The notes below the pieces were generated by a model, which searched no databases, had not been told where the DNA came from, and worked only from the letters and a program-made list of their open reading frames with translations. A stretch of 64,000 nucleotides of DNA from Leeia oryzae DSM 17879 (lineage in GTDB: Bacteria > Pseudomonadota > Gammaproteobacteria > Burkholderiales > Leeiaceae): positions 146,823 through 210,822 of the forward strand of contig NZ_AQXU01000020.1 in assembly GCF_000376945.1 (NCBI RefSeq), in the 5' to 3' direction. Positions 9,015-18,172 of this stretch are shown here, piece by piece. A program made the translations under genes and the position numbers. Each line of letters starts with the position of its first letter. Positions within the stretch are counted from its first letter, which is position 1.

Positions 9015-10829
9015 TCAATCTGCAGAACGAACCGCGCGACGACGCTCGTTTTCTGACAGATAGCGTTTACGGATACGGATGCTGACCGGGGTAATTTCTA
9101 CCAGTTCATCATCATCAATAAACTCAACAGCAGATTCCAGCGTCAGTTTGATCGGGGTGGTCAAACGCACGGCTTCATCCGTACCGGAGGCACGAACGTT
9201 GGTCAGTTTTTTACCCTTGATCGGGTTAACTACCAAGTCATTGTCACGGCTATGGATACCGATGATCATGCCTTCATACAGTTTGTCGCCTGGGCTCACA
9301 AACATGCGGCCACGGTCTTCCAGGTTCCACAGCGCGTACGCCACTGCTTCGCCAGCTTCCTGAGAGATCAGTACACCATTGTGACGACCTGGCAAGTCAG
9401 CCTTGACAGGACCATAGTCATCAAACACGTGAGACATCAGGCCAGTACCACGGGTCATGGTCATGAAGTCAGACTGGAAGCCAATCAGGCCACGTGCAGG
9501 AATGTGGTATTCCAGACGGGTACGGCCCATGCCGTCAGATTCCATGTTGGTCAGCTCGCCACGGCGGCGACCGATTTCTTCCATCACGGCACCCTGGTTT
9601 GCATCTTCCAGGTCAATGGTCAGGTTTTCGTACGGTTCGCACTTCTGACCGTCGATTTCCTTGTACACCACGCGTGGCTTGGCCACGGCCATTTCAAAGC
9701 CTTCACGACGCATGCTTTCCAGCAGAATGGTCAGGTGCAATTCACCACGGCCAGACACACGGAATACGTCAGAGTCTTCGGTATCTTCAACGCGCAACGC
9801 AACGTTGGTCAGCAACTCTTTGGTCAGGCGGTCACGAATCTGACGGCTGGTCACAAACTTGCCTTCGGTACCGGCCAATGGTGAAGAGTTCACCATAAAG
9901 TCCATGGTCAGGGTTGGCTCATCCACAGCCAGCACTGGCAGACCAACAGGATTGTCTTTGTCGGCAATGGTCACACCGATACCGATGTCTTCAATACCGG
10001 AGATAATGATGATGTCGCCAGCTTCTGCACTTTCAACAGGCACACGGTCCAGACCCTGGAAGCCCAATACCTGGTTGATACGGCCTTGCGCAACCTGATC
10101 TTCATGATTCATGACCACAACAGCCTGACCAGGCTTGATGCGACCGTTCAGCACACGGCCAACCCCAAGGCGGCCGGTATAGGTAGAGTAATCCAGCGCA
10201 GCAATCTGCAACTGCAATGGTGCTTCGCTGTCGCCTGGAGGTGTTGGTACGTGCTTCAATACGGTCTCGAACAACGGACGCATATCGCTGGACTCATCAG
10301 CTAATTCCAGCTTTGCAAAACCATTCAGGCCGGATGCGTAAATGATCGGGAAGTCCAGCTGCTCGTTGGTCGCACCCAGTTTGTCAAACAGGTCGAATGT
10401 CTGGTCCACAACCCAGTCAGGACGCGCACCCGGGCGGTCAACCTTGTTGATCACCACGATCGGGCGCAGGCCCAGTGCCAGTGCTTTTTTGGTCACGAAA
10501 CGGGTTTGAGGCATCGGGCCTTCAACCGCATCCACCAGCAGCAGCACGCCATCCACCATGCCCAACACGCGTTCCACTTCGCCACCAAAGTCGGCGTGGC
10601 CCGGGGTATCTACGATGTTGATGTGGGTACCTTCGTAATCGATAGCAGTGTTCTTGGCAAGAATGGTAATACCACGTTCTTTTTCCAAGTCATTGCTATC
10701 CATGACGCGTTCGTCAACCTGCTGGTTTTCACGGAAGGTGCCGCTTTGACGCAGCAATTGGTCAACCAGGGTCGTTTTGCCGTGGTCAACGTGGGCGATG
10801 ATAGCAATATTGCGGAGTGCGCGAGACAT
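9015..10829 (-). CDS. typA: Ribosome-associated GTPase TypA/BipA
   Basis: Translational GTPase of 604 residues. The G-domain motifs are clear: [10 protein letters not shown] near residue 12, [16 protein letters not shown], and [13 protein letters not shown]-like domains and the TypA-specific C-terminal region ([16 protein letters not shown]) follow. TypA acts in late assembly of the 50S subunit and in growth under cold or stress. The ATG at 10829 ([10 protein letters not shown]) is chosen; the frame extends seven codons further to a TTG, but homologues begin at this methionine. Confidence 0.96.
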   Translation of the reverse strand: MSRALRNIAIIAHVDHGKTTLVDQLLRQSGTFRENQQVDERVMDSNDLEKERGITILAKNTAIDYEGTHINIVDTPGHADFGGEVERVLGMVDGVLLLVDAVEGPMPQTRFVTKKALALGLRPIVVINKVDRPGARPDWVVDQTFDLFDKLGATNEQLDFPIIYASGLNGFAKLELADESSDMRPLFETVLKHVPTPPGDSEAPLQLQIAALDYSTYTGRLGVGRVLNGRIKPGQAVVVMNHEDQVAQGRINQVLGFQGLDRVPVESAEAGDIIIISGIEDIGIGVTIADKDNPVGLPVLAVDEPTLTMDFMVNSSPLAGTEGKFVTSRQIRDRLTKELLTNVALRVEDTEDSDVFRVSGRGELHLTILLESMRREGFEMAVAKPRVVYKEIDGQKCEPYENLTIDLEDANQGAVMEEIGRRRGELTNMESDGMGRTRLEYHIPARGLIGFQSDFMTMTRGTGLMSHVFDDYGPVKADLPGRHNGVLISQEAGEAVAYALWNLEDRGRMFVSPGDKLYEGMIIGIHSRDNDLVVNPIKGKKLTNVRASGTDEAVRLTTPIKLTLESAVEFIDDDELVEITPVSIRIRKRYLSENERRRAVRSAD

Positions 10830-11002
10830 GGAAATTTCCGGTGATATCAAAACCGTAGATTATAACATGTCTTTGTGTTGAATATACTACTACCGCAATA
10901 TGTTGCACATAAGAAACAAAGCCAAGTCTCTGATTCCTTAGCAGTTTACGGCCAAAAAGCCTTGATTTGTCCTGTATGAGCGCCAATGACGGCCTGCCAG
11001 AC

Positions 11003-11030
11003 AAAAAAGGTACCTCGCGGTACCTTTTTT
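11003..11030 (-). terminator. Terminator after the amino acid binding protein gene
   Basis: Perfect hairpin of two 12-base arms, AAAAAAGGTACC and GGTACCTTTTTT, around TCGC. It lies 22 bases beyond the stop codon at 11052 and should also stop plus-strand transcription. Confidence 0.88.
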
Positions 11031-11051
11031 GGATGAACTGACGAACGGCTA

Positions 11052-12194
11052 TCAGTGTACGACTTGCACTGCATTCCAGTTACCGTCACGGAACTGCTTT
11101 ACCGTCACGGCGGCCTTCAGGATATCGCCTTTGGCATCAAACGCAATCGGGCCAATGACGCCAGTGGTCTTGATCGCGGCCAGCTTTGGCAGATATTTGG
11201 CGGGATCAGATGAGTTGGCCGCCTGCATGGCCTGTGCCACGGTCATCACAGCGTCGTACACATACGGTGCATACACCTGAACGTCTTGACCAAACCGTTG
11301 TTTGAAACGCGGGAAGAATGCCTTGCCTTGTGGCATCTGGTCACGCGGAATACCAGCTTCTGTACAGTACACGTCTGGTGACATGGCTGAACCCGCCAGT
11401 TTGATCATGTTGGCAGAGCAACCACCATCAGACACCACGTATTTCGCGGTAATGCCCAGACGACGCAATTGTTGCAATTGGGGTGCAGCTGTCACGTCCA
11501 TGCCGCCATACAGAACGACATCCGGCTTTTTACCCTTAATGGAGGTCAGAACCGCCATCCAGTCGGTGGTTTTATCGGTACCGTATTCGCGGGTCAGTAC
11601 TTTGCCGCCATTGGCTTTTACCGATTTTTCAATCTCGTCGGCCAGACCCTGGCCATACGCAGTACGGTCATCCAGAATCACGACCGTTTTGGCTTTGAGG
11701 CTTTTTACCGCAAACGAACCCATGGCACCGCCCTGCTGGATATCATTGGCCACCATGCGGAACGTGGTCTTGAAACCTTGCTGCGTAAACTTAGGGTTGG
11801 TAGACGAAGGGGTAATTTGGGGAATACCGGCGTCCGAATACAAACGCGCTGCCGGAATGGATGTACCCGAGGTCAAGTGACCAATGACAGCAGACACTTT
11901 CATGTCTACCAGTTTTTGGGCTACAACTGTTGCCAGTTTAGGATCTCCGGCATCATCTTCAGAGACCAGTTCAAATTTGGCGACCTGGCCACCAATCTTG
12001 ATTTTCTTGCTGTTCAGCTCTTCAATCGCCAGACGGGCACCGAACTCATTATCCTTGCCAAGGTGGGCAATCGGCCCGGTCAGGGCGGATGCATGGCCAA
12101 TTTTGATGACAACGTCCGCATGGGCTGTAGCCATGCTGATAGAAGCTGCAATCATGGAAATCTTTAATACCGATTTTGAAACGATGGACGACAT
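11052..12194 (-). CDS. Branched-chain amino acid ABC transporter substrate-binding protein (LivJ/LivK-like)
   Basis: Periplasmic type I binding protein of 380 residues. The start at 12194 has AAGGAA about nine bases upstream and gives a signal peptide ending in SMATAHA before mature DVVIKIGHASALTGPIAHLGKDNEFG, the typical Leu/Ile/Val-binding opening. The hinge segment with ITPSSTNPKFTQQGFKTTFR is also present. No permease or ATPase gene adjoins it, so it is an orphan component; its ligand cannot be read from sequence. A longer frame to 12398 has no ribosome site or plausible leader. Confidence 0.92.
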   Translation of the reverse strand: MSSIVSKSVLKISMIAASISMATAHADVVIKIGHASALTGPIAHLGKDNEFGARLAIEELNSKKIKIGGQVAKFELVSEDDAGDPKLATVVAQKLVDMKVSAVIGHLTSGTSIPAARLYSDAGIPQITPSSTNPKFTQQGFKTTFRMVANDIQQGGAMGSFAVKSLKAKTVVILDDRTAYGQGLADEIEKSVKANGGKVLTREYGTDKTTDWMAVLTSIKGKKPDVVLYGGMDVTAAPQLQQLRRLGITAKYVVSDGGCSANMIKLAGSAMSPDVYCTEAGIPRDQMPQGKAFFPRFKQRFGQDVQVYAPYVYDAVMTVAQAMQAANSSDPAKYLPKLAAIKTTGVIGPIAFDAKGDILKAAVTVKQFRDGNWNAVQVVH

Positions 12195-12708
12195 ATAGGT
12201 GTTCCTTGCACGATTACAAAGTGCGCTGAGTATCACCAATGAAAAAAACATATTCGATTCAGGGTCTTGTTTGGCAAGACAAAAGGGATACAACGGCGCA
12301 TGGGGCCAGAGGAAACAATTGGCATGCGACGGTAGCGCAATCAATGTCCCAGGAAGGTCTGCGAGGGTGGGCAAACGCAATATCACAGTTTTTTGCACTG
12401 CAATATTGCGTATTCTCCAACAAATTTAGCCCGCTAAGCAATTGGATTGCGTCAATTAACAGTGCTTTCAGTAGTTGTACTTAGACAAGAATGCCAGCCA
12501 GACATTTACACGCCACACGTACTTAGACCTACACCCAAAAGCTTGTTAAGACGTTGACAGCAGGTAATCCGCAGGCTTTACTGCATAGCGCCATGACAAT
12601 GGCACAGCCCTGACAGAATTGCGCAACATGCCATCAGCCAGCAGGCGGGGTTTGTGTTGGCAAATATGAACCCATCACCAACCCTCCTCACCGCCCATAC
12701 GGATGCAG
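12195..12708. other. 514-base gap without a gene
   Basis: It contains short open frames with no recognisable product. The main feature is an inverted repeat, ACGCAATAT at 12375-12383 and ATATTGCGT at 12403-12411, enclosing the small palindrome TTGCACTGCAA at 12393-12403. It lies about 180-220 bases upstream of the binding-protein start, so it may be part of that gene's promoter. Nothing else is visible. Confidence 0.5.
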
Positions 12709-13212
12709 TCAGTCCCCAATAAAGTCTGATTTGCCTACCGGGACACCGTTATGGCGTAGCAGGGCATAAGTCGTCGTGATATGGAAATAGAAGTTTGGCA
12801 GCACAAAATTGAGCAGGTAATCCTGCCCGGTAAAGTTCAACGTCCTGCCTGGCCATTTCAGCACGATTTCCTTGTTTTCACTGCCATCAATCTGTGCTGG
12901 CGAGAAGCCCGACAGGAATGCCAATGCCTTGTCTACCCTAGCCTGCAATTGCTCCAGCGTCGCTTCATCATCTGGCCAGGAGGGTGGTGTCTCACCCGCC
13001 AGCCGTGCCGCGCCGCCTTTTACCATATCAGTGGCAATCTGCACCTGCTTGGTCAAAGGATACATATTCGGATACAGACGGACATTGGGAAGCACAGATG
13101 GATCAAATTTATGGGTTTCTGCATGCTGCACGGCCAAATCCAGCAAGTGCTTGAGGTTGTTCAGCATACGGATAAACACAGGAATGGATGCCTGATACAT
13201 GGAAAGTGACAT
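12709..13212 (-). CDS. DUF1993 family protein
   Basis: 167-residue protein of the DUF1993 family, opening MSLSMYQASIPVFIRMLNNL and containing FTGQDYLLNFVLPNFYFHITTTYALLRHNG near the C-terminus. The fold is related to DinB-like helical bundles, and the histidine in the YFHITTTYALLR segment is the conserved family position. Function is unknown. The start at 13212 has GAGG six bases upstream; an upstream methionine at 13227 lacks one. Confidence 0.88.
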   Translation of the reverse strand: MSLSMYQASIPVFIRMLNNLKHLLDLAVQHAETHKFDPSVLPNVRLYPNMYPLTKQVQIATDMVKGGAARLAGETPPSWPDDEATLEQLQARVDKALAFLSGFSPAQIDGSENKEIVLKWPGRTLNFTGQDYLLNFVLPNFYFHITTTYALLRHNGVPVGKSDFIGD

Positions 13213-13314
13213 GGTGACCCTCGGCAATCTGATTGATATAGAGAATCAATAGTACGCGCACATGGGCGCCGGTGGGAAGTGGCCAAACCACAAGGGCATG
13301 GGGGAACTCAAAAC

Positions 13315-13346
13315 AAAACAGCCATGACATTCGTCATGGCTGTTTT
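13315..13346 (-). terminator. Terminator after ppa
   Basis: Perfect hairpin with 14-base arms, AAAACAGCCATGAC and GTCATGGCTGTTTT, around ATTC, 23 bases past the ppa stop codon. Confidence 0.87.
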
Positions 13347-13368
13347 GGGGAAAACATGGCTATAACTA

Positions 13369-13896
13369 TCAGGCCTTGTAGCGCTCAACCCCTGCCAGGA
13401 TTTCGGCTTTAGCTGCGTCGATATCTGCCCAGCCCTGCACCTTCACCCATTTGCCTTTTTCCAGATCTTTGTAATGTTCAAAGAAATGGGAAATCTGTTG
13501 CAACAGCAGTTCAGGCAGGTCAGAAGTGCTCTGAATGTTCTTGTACATCGGGCACAGTTTTTCAACCGGCACAGCGATCAGTTTGGCATCAATGCCGGAT
13601 TCGTCTTCCATTTTCAGCATGCCCAGGGCACGGCAGCGAACCACTACGCCAATCTGCAGCGGGAACGGGGTAACAACCAGCACATCGACAGGATCCCCAT
13701 CTTCAGACAGGGTGTTAGGAATATAACCGTAGTTACATGGGTAGAACATGGCAGTGCCCATGAAACGATCGACGAACATCGCGCCAGTGTCTTTGTCCAG
13801 CTCATACTTGATAGGCGCTGCATTGGCTGGAATTTCGATAATCACGTTGAAGTCGTTTGGTACATCTTTACCAGCTGGTACGCGATCCAGAATCAT
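13369..13896 (-). CDS. ppa: Inorganic pyrophosphatase
   Basis: Family I soluble pyrophosphatase of 175 residues, hydrolysing PPi to two phosphates in the cytoplasm and so driving biosynthetic reactions forward. The signature [10 protein letters not shown] with its metal-binding aspartates is near residue 65, preceded by [11 protein letters not shown]. The start at 13896 ([11 protein letters not shown]) has GAGG upstream; a longer frame to 13995 lacks homology. It is monocistronic. Confidence 0.97.
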   Translation of the reverse strand: MILDRVPAGKDVPNDFNVIIEIPANAAPIKYELDKDTGAMFVDRFMGTAMFYPCNYGYIPNTLSEDGDPVDVLVVTPFPLQIGVVVRCRALGMLKMEDESGIDAKLIAVPVEKLCPMYKNIQSTSDLPELLLQQISHFFEHYKDLEKGKWVKVQGWADIDAAKAEILAGVERYKA

Positions 13897-14028
13897 GGGG
13901 TAGTCCTCTTTTGTCGTGTAGATACGTTTAAAGATGCGCCGTGAACATTGGCTTTTTGCCTGCTTTGCCAACTGCCCCGACACATCCCCGTGCAAATAAA
14001 CCGTCAGATTATAGCATGCTGCAATGCA

Positions 14029-15357
14029 TTATATTCTTTCGGCCCACAAGTCATACTCATCTGATTCGATGATTTTTGCAGTGACTTTGTCACCGACTTG
14101 CAGTCGGGTTTCACCGTTCAGATACACCAGGCCGTCAATCTCTGGTGCATCCGCATAACTGCGGCCGATTGCGCCTTCCTCATCGACTTCATCGATCAGG
14201 ATTTCAAGTGAACGCCCGACTTTGGCAGCCAGACGCCTTGCACTGATTTCTGCCTGCTTCTCCATGAAACGGGCTTTGCGCTCTTCTGCCAATTCGGCTG
14301 GTACATGATCCGGCAAGGCATTGGCTGTCGCACCTTCCACCGGCGAGTACGTAAAGCACCCTACCCGGTCCAGTTCTGCTTCATCCAGAAAGTCCAGCAA
14401 TTGCTGGAAATCATCTTCGGTTTCACCAGGGAAGCCAACAATAAAGGTAGAACGGATTGCAAGATCCGGACACATGGCGCGCCAGTTCTGTACACGCTGC
14501 AAGACTTTGTCGCTATCACCCGGGCGCTTCATGGCTTTAAGGATGCGCGGACTGGCGTGCTGGAACGGGATATCCAGGTACGGCAAAATCTTGCCTTCCG
14601 CCATCAGCGGAATCACTTCGTCCACATGCGGATATGGGTATACGTAGTGCAAACGCACCCAGATATCCAGTTTGGCCAACTCGGTGGCCAACTCAGTCAT
14701 GCGGGTCCGCACCGGGCGGCCGTTATAAAAGCCAGTCTTGTATTTGACATCGACACCATAGGCGCTGGTATCTTGAGAGATGACCAGCAATTCTTTGACG
14801 CCGGCCTTGGCCAAACCCTCTGCTTCTCGCAACACTTCATGCACAGGCCGGCTCACCAGATCCCCGCGCATGGATGGAATAATGCAGAAGGTACAACGGT
14901 GATTGCACCCTTCCGAAATCTTCAGATAAGCATAGTGTTTTGGCGTCAGCTTGATCCCTTGTGGCGGAATCAGGTCGATGAACGGATCATGCGGCTTAGG
15001 CAGATACTGGTGCACCGCACTGACCACATCGTCCGTCGCATGCGGTCCGGTAACGGCCAGTACTTTGGGATGGGTTTGCTGGACGATATCGCCTTTGGCA
15101 CCCAGGCACCCGGTCACGATCACCTTGCCGTTTTCATGCAGGGCCTCGCCAATGGCATCCAGTGATTCTTGTACGGCACTGTCGATAAAACCACAGGTAT
15201 TTACAATCACCAGATCAGCATCATTGTAAGAACCCGAAATTTCATAACCTTCGGCACGTAACTGGGTCAGAAACTGCTCCGAATCGACAAGCGCTTTCGG
15301 ACATCCTAACGACACGACCCCAATTTTTTGCTGGCCGGACAACTGTTGATCACTCAT
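14029..15357 (-). CDS. rimO: Ribosomal protein S12 methylthiotransferase RimO
   Basis: Radical SAM methylthiotransferase of 442 residues acting on an aspartate of ribosomal protein S12. The N-terminal UPF0004 domain supplies cysteines at about 19, 55 and 84 for the auxiliary cluster. The radical SAM triad is in [17 protein letters not shown] (about 151, 155, 158), and a C-terminal TRAM domain ends the protein. RimO rather than MiaB is preferred from [13 protein letters not shown] and the [12 protein letters not shown] segment. The ATG at 15357 is used; the longer frame to 15408 adds residues not expected in the family. Confidence 0.95.
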   Translation of the reverse strand: MSDQQLSGQQKIGVVSLGCPKALVDSEQFLTQLRAEGYEISGSYNDADLVIVNTCGFIDSAVQESLDAIGEALHENGKVIVTGCLGAKGDIVQQTHPKVLAVTGPHATDDVVSAVHQYLPKPHDPFIDLIPPQGIKLTPKHYAYLKISEGCNHRCTFCIIPSMRGDLVSRPVHEVLREAEGLAKAGVKELLVISQDTSAYGVDVKYKTGFYNGRPVRTRMTELATELAKLDIWVRLHYVYPYPHVDEVIPLMAEGKILPYLDIPFQHASPRILKAMKRPGDSDKVLQRVQNWRAMCPDLAIRSTFIVGFPGETEDDFQQLLDFLDEAELDRVGCFTYSPVEGATANALPDHVPAELAEERKARFMEKQAEISARRLAAKVGRSLEILIDEVDEEGAIGRSYADAPEIDGLVYLNGETRLQVGDKVTAKIIESDEYDLWAERI

Positions 15358-15485
15358 GGATAGAATACTCTTATGGCGGTGCCAATCTACACCGGGGTAG
15401 TAAAACACTAAGACAAAGAGGCGAGCACATTGCCCGCCTCAAGTCAGAAATAAACTGTATAAACAATGCGTTAAGCGATTATACC

Positions 15486-16040
15486 CTATTCTTTGGGTTT
15501 CTCGTCAGTCCCGCCCGGAAAACCCAGGCCGGTAAACAGGTTGCGGGTGCGCTCCTGCATTTGCTGCTGCATGTCGACAAACATGTTGGTGCTTTGTTCC
15601 AGATAGCTAGACATCATGCCCTGCATGGCCGGCCCCTGAAATTTCAGGAACTCGTTCCATAGCCCGGGAGTGACTGTTGGCGTTTCACCATAAATCTGCT
15701 TGGTTTGCTCTTTAAGACGGTCTTGCATCTGGGCAAACATCTGCATGTTCTTCTCCAGATAAGAACCCATCATGCCCTGCATGGCGTTGCCATAGAAACG
15801 GATAATCTGGGTCAGCACGTCGTAGGTAAACATCGGCATGCCACCAGACTCTTCTTCCAGAATGATCTGCAGCAATACGCTGCGGGTCAGATCATCACCG
15901 GATTTCGCATCCTGAACCTGAATATCAACATTTTCCAGCACCAGCTTTTTTACATCTTCCAGCGTGATATAGCAGCTCGTTGCCGTGTCGTAGAGACGGC
16001 GGTTCGGGTATTTCTTGATGATGCGTTTATCTTGGGACAT
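15486..16040 (-). CDS. phaR: Polyhydroxyalkanoate synthesis repressor PhaR
   Basis: PhaR of about 184 residues. The N-terminal PHB-accumulation regulator domain has the signature RIIKKYPNRRLYDTATSCYITLEDV, and two copies of a GAMQGMM(G/S)SYLE segment lie in the C-terminal half, which in this family contacts PHA granules. PhaR represses phasin (and often its own) transcription until it is drawn onto nascent granules. The start is uncertain among ATGs at 16040, 16055 and 16070; 16040 (MSQDKRI) is chosen as closest to family N-termini. It is divergent from the phasin gene. Confidence 0.93.
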   Translation of the reverse strand: MSQDKRIIKKYPNRRLYDTATSCYITLEDVKKLVLENVDIQVQDAKSGDDLTRSVLLQIILEEESGGMPMFTYDVLTQIIRFYGNAMQGMMGSYLEKNMQMFAQMQDRLKEQTKQIYGETPTVTPGLWNEFLKFQGPAMQGMMSSYLEQSTNMFVDMQQQMQERTRNLFTGLGFPGGTDEKPKE

Positions 16041-16116
16041 GCGGACAGTTTCCATTCGGTTATTTGGCATCGTAATACGATTTTAACACCAATTATTTCA
16101 GATTGCTCCAACTGCA

Positions 16117-16147
16117 GATTATTTTTGTGCAGTGCACAAAAATAATC
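16117..16147. promoter_or_regulatory. 31-bp perfect palindrome, probable PhaR operator
   Basis: 15-base arms, GATTATTTTTGTGCA at 16117-16131 and its exact complement at 16133-16147, around a single G. It lies between phaR and the phasin gene and ends one base before the phasin -35 box. The core TTGTGCA-G-TGCACAA is echoed by an imperfect copy at 16182. Assignment to PhaR is inferred from position and the TGC-containing sites reported for PhaR proteins. Confidence 0.8.
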
Positions 16148-16148
16148 A

Positions 16149-16177
16149 TTGACATGCATGACCTACATAGCTAAGAT
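16149..16177 (+). promoter_or_regulatory. Sigma-70 promoter of the phasin gene
   Basis: TTGACA at 16149-16154 and TAAGAT at 16172-16177 with a 17-bp spacer, a near-consensus promoter. The expected start of transcription falls around 16184, inside the second PhaR-like site. Confidence 0.8.
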
Positions 16178-16181
16178 GAAA

Positions 16182-16197
16182 TTGTGCAATGCAACAA
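16182..16197. promoter_or_regulatory. Second PhaR-like site at the phasin transcription start
   Basis: TTGTGCAATGCAACAA is an imperfect palindrome sharing the TTGTGCA half with the 31-bp palindrome 50 bases upstream. It covers the predicted +1 of the phasin promoter, so a bound repressor would block initiation. Confidence 0.65.
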
Positions 16198-16218
16198 ATC
16201 ACCCTAGGAGGTTACATC

Positions 16219-16767
16219 ATGTCATTGAATGAATCCATTAAAGAATACGGTCTGAAACAAGCAGAATCAGCTCTTCAACTCGCCCAGATCTCTATTGGCA
16301 GCGCAGAAAAACTGATCAAGCTGCAACTGGATACTGCAAAAGCAGTTCTGGAAGAACAAGCGCGTCAGGCTCAAACCCTGGCCTCTATCAAAAACGTACA
16401 GCAAGCTAACGAAACCCGTCAAAGCCTGGCTGAAAGCAATCTGGACAACCTGGTTGCCCTGTCACGCAGCGTGTACGAATTCGCCAACCAGACTCAGGCC
16501 GAACTGACCAAGTTTGCTGAAGCGCGTATTACCGAGCTGAACAAAGACGTCATCAGCCTGCTGGATCAAACTGCTAAACTGGCACCAGCCGGTTCCGAAC
16601 CTGCTGTTGCTGCCGTTAAACAGACCGTGCAAGCTACCGTGTCTGCAGTCGACAGCCTGAGCAAAGCCGCTAAACAGGTTTCTGACTTCACAGAAACCAG
16701 CGTTAAGTCAGCAACAACCGCGACCGTGGATGCCATCAAACAAGCATCTAACAACGTCAAAGTCTGA
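16219..16767 (+). CDS. phaP: Phasin (PHA granule-associated protein)
   Basis: 182-residue all-helical phasin, rich in Ala, Gln and Lys, with the family opening SIKEYGLKQAESALQLAQISIGSAEKLIKLQL. Phasins coat PHA granules and control their number and size. The start at 16219 has AGGAGG seven bases upstream; an earlier ATG at 16189 lies in the untranslated leader. No signal peptide or cysteine is present. It has its own promoter at 16149, is probably PhaR-repressed, and is followed by a terminator at 16796. Confidence 0.93.
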   Translation: MSLNESIKEYGLKQAESALQLAQISIGSAEKLIKLQLDTAKAVLEEQARQAQTLASIKNVQQANETRQSLAESNLDNLVALSRSVYEFANQTQAELTKFAEARITELNKDVISLLDQTAKLAPAGSEPAVAAVKQTVQATVSAVDSLSKAAKQVSDFTETSVKSATTATVDAIKQASNNVKV

Positions 16768-16795
16768 TTGACCTGACAACGTAACCTGCTTGAAC

Positions 16796-16823
16796 AAAAA
16801 GCCCTGCCTTGGCGGGGCTTTTT
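16796..16823. terminator. Bidirectional terminator between phasin and thiolase genes
   Basis: AAAAAGCCC(T)GCC pairs with GGCGGGGCTTTTT around a short loop; five A and five T flank the stem. It serves phaP on the plus strand and the phaC-thiolase unit on the minus strand. Confidence 0.85.
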
Positions 16824-16896
16824 GTTTTTGCTTCACGCACAAAAACAAATCAATCCGGATGGCTCCATGATCAGGAGCCATCCGTCACGACATTGA

Positions 16897-18078
16897 TTAT
16901 GCGCGCTCTACAGCCAATGCGACACCCATGCCACCACCGATACACAGTGTTGCCAGACCTTTTTTGGCATCACGGCGAATCATTTCGTGAATCAGGGAAA
17001 CCAGTACACGGGCACCTGACGCACCGATAGGGTGACCCAGGGCAATCGCGCCACCGTTAACGTTGACCTTGGAGGTATCCCAGCCCAGCTCTTTGTTCAC
17101 GCCAAGGGCTTGTGCTGCAAACGCTTCGTTTGCTTCCACCAGATCCAGGTCATCCAGTGTCCAGCCAGCTTTTGCCAGCGCTTTACGCGTTGCAGATACA
17201 GGCCCCAGCCCCATGACTGAAGGCTCCAGACCAGAAGAGGCATAGCCCTTGATGGTAACCAGCGGGGTCAGACCCAGTTCTTTTGCCTTGTCAGCTGTCA
17301 TCAGGATCACAGCAGCAGCGCCGTCGTTCACGCCAGAGGCGTTACCAGCGGTCACGGTACCATCCTTTTTAAAGGCAGGACGCAGTTTGCCCAAACCTTC
17401 AGCAGTAGAACCCATTTTGATAAATTCATCTTTATCAAATACGACCGGGTCGCCTTTTTTCTGCGGGATAACCACCGGAATGATTTCCGCATCAAAACGA
17501 CCGGCTTTCTGGGCAGCTTCTGCCTTGTTTTGCGAAGCAGCAGAAAAAGCATCTTGCTCTTCACGGGTGATGCCGTGTTTTTCTGCAATATTCTCTGCGG
17601 TAATACCCATGTGGTACTGGTTGTAAACGTCGGTCAAACCGTCGTACACCATGCTGTCGATCAGTGAGGCAGTACCCATGCGGAAACCGTCACGGCTCCC
17701 TGGCAATACATGCGGAGACTGGCTCATGTTTTCCTGACCACCGGCAATCACAATCTCGTTGTCACCAGCCAGAATGGATTGAACGGCCAGATGGGTGGTT
17801 TTCAGGCCAGAGCCACATACCTGGTTAATGGTAAGCGCTGGCACTTCCACTGGCAGGCCAGCTTTGATCAATGCCTGACGGGCCGGGTTTTGGCCCAGGC
17901 CAGCAGTCAGTACGTTACCCAAAATGACTTCACTGATTTGTTCTGGCTTGATACCGGTCTTTTCAAGTAGTGCCTTGATCACGGTAGCGCCCAGATCCGG
18001 TGCAGAAACCTTTGCCAGGCTTCCACCGAAATTACCAATAGCCGTACGGCCTGCAGCAACAATAACCACGTCTGACAT
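16897..18078 (-). CDS. phaA: Acetyl-CoA C-acetyltransferase (beta-ketothiolase)
   Basis: Biosynthetic-type thiolase of 393 residues condensing two acetyl-CoA to acetoacetyl-CoA. The acyl-enzyme cysteine is C88 in NQVCGSGLK; the catalytic histidine is in [11 protein letters not shown] and the second cysteine in CIGGGMGVA near the end. It lies 94 bases downstream of phaC on the same strand, so a role in PHA precursor supply is likely and the phaA name is given on that basis; atoB would be the alternative. An acetoacetyl-CoA reductase (phaB) is not present in the window. Confidence 0.93.
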   Translation of the reverse strand: MSDVVIVAAGRTAIGNFGGSLAKVSAPDLGATVIKALLEKTGIKPEQISEVILGNVLTAGLGQNPARQALIKAGLPVEVPALTINQVCGSGLKTTHLAVQSILAGDNEIVIAGGQENMSQSPHVLPGSRDGFRMGTASLIDSMVYDGLTDVYNQYHMGITAENIAEKHGITREEQDAFSAASQNKAEAAQKAGRFDAEIIPVVIPQKKGDPVVFDKDEFIKMGSTAEGLGKLRPAFKKDGTVTAGNASGVNDGAAAVILMTADKAKELGLTPLVTIKGYASSGLEPSVMGLGPVSATRKALAKAGWTLDDLDLVEANEAFAAQALGVNKELGWDTSKVNVNGGAIALGHPIGASGARVLVSLIHEMIRRDAKKGLATLCIGGGMGVALAVERA

Positions 18079-18172
18079 TTGTGACTCCTTATGAATTTTT
18101 ATGGACTACACAAGGCGATGCCCTGTTTACAGACTAGCCAGCCAAACATACCAGCCGGCCAGTCAGGGGGTT

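Noticed and set aside
12199..12484. Short plus-strand frames in the gap upstream of the amino acid binding protein
   Set aside because: No ribosome site, no homology, and biased composition; the region looks like promoter DNA.
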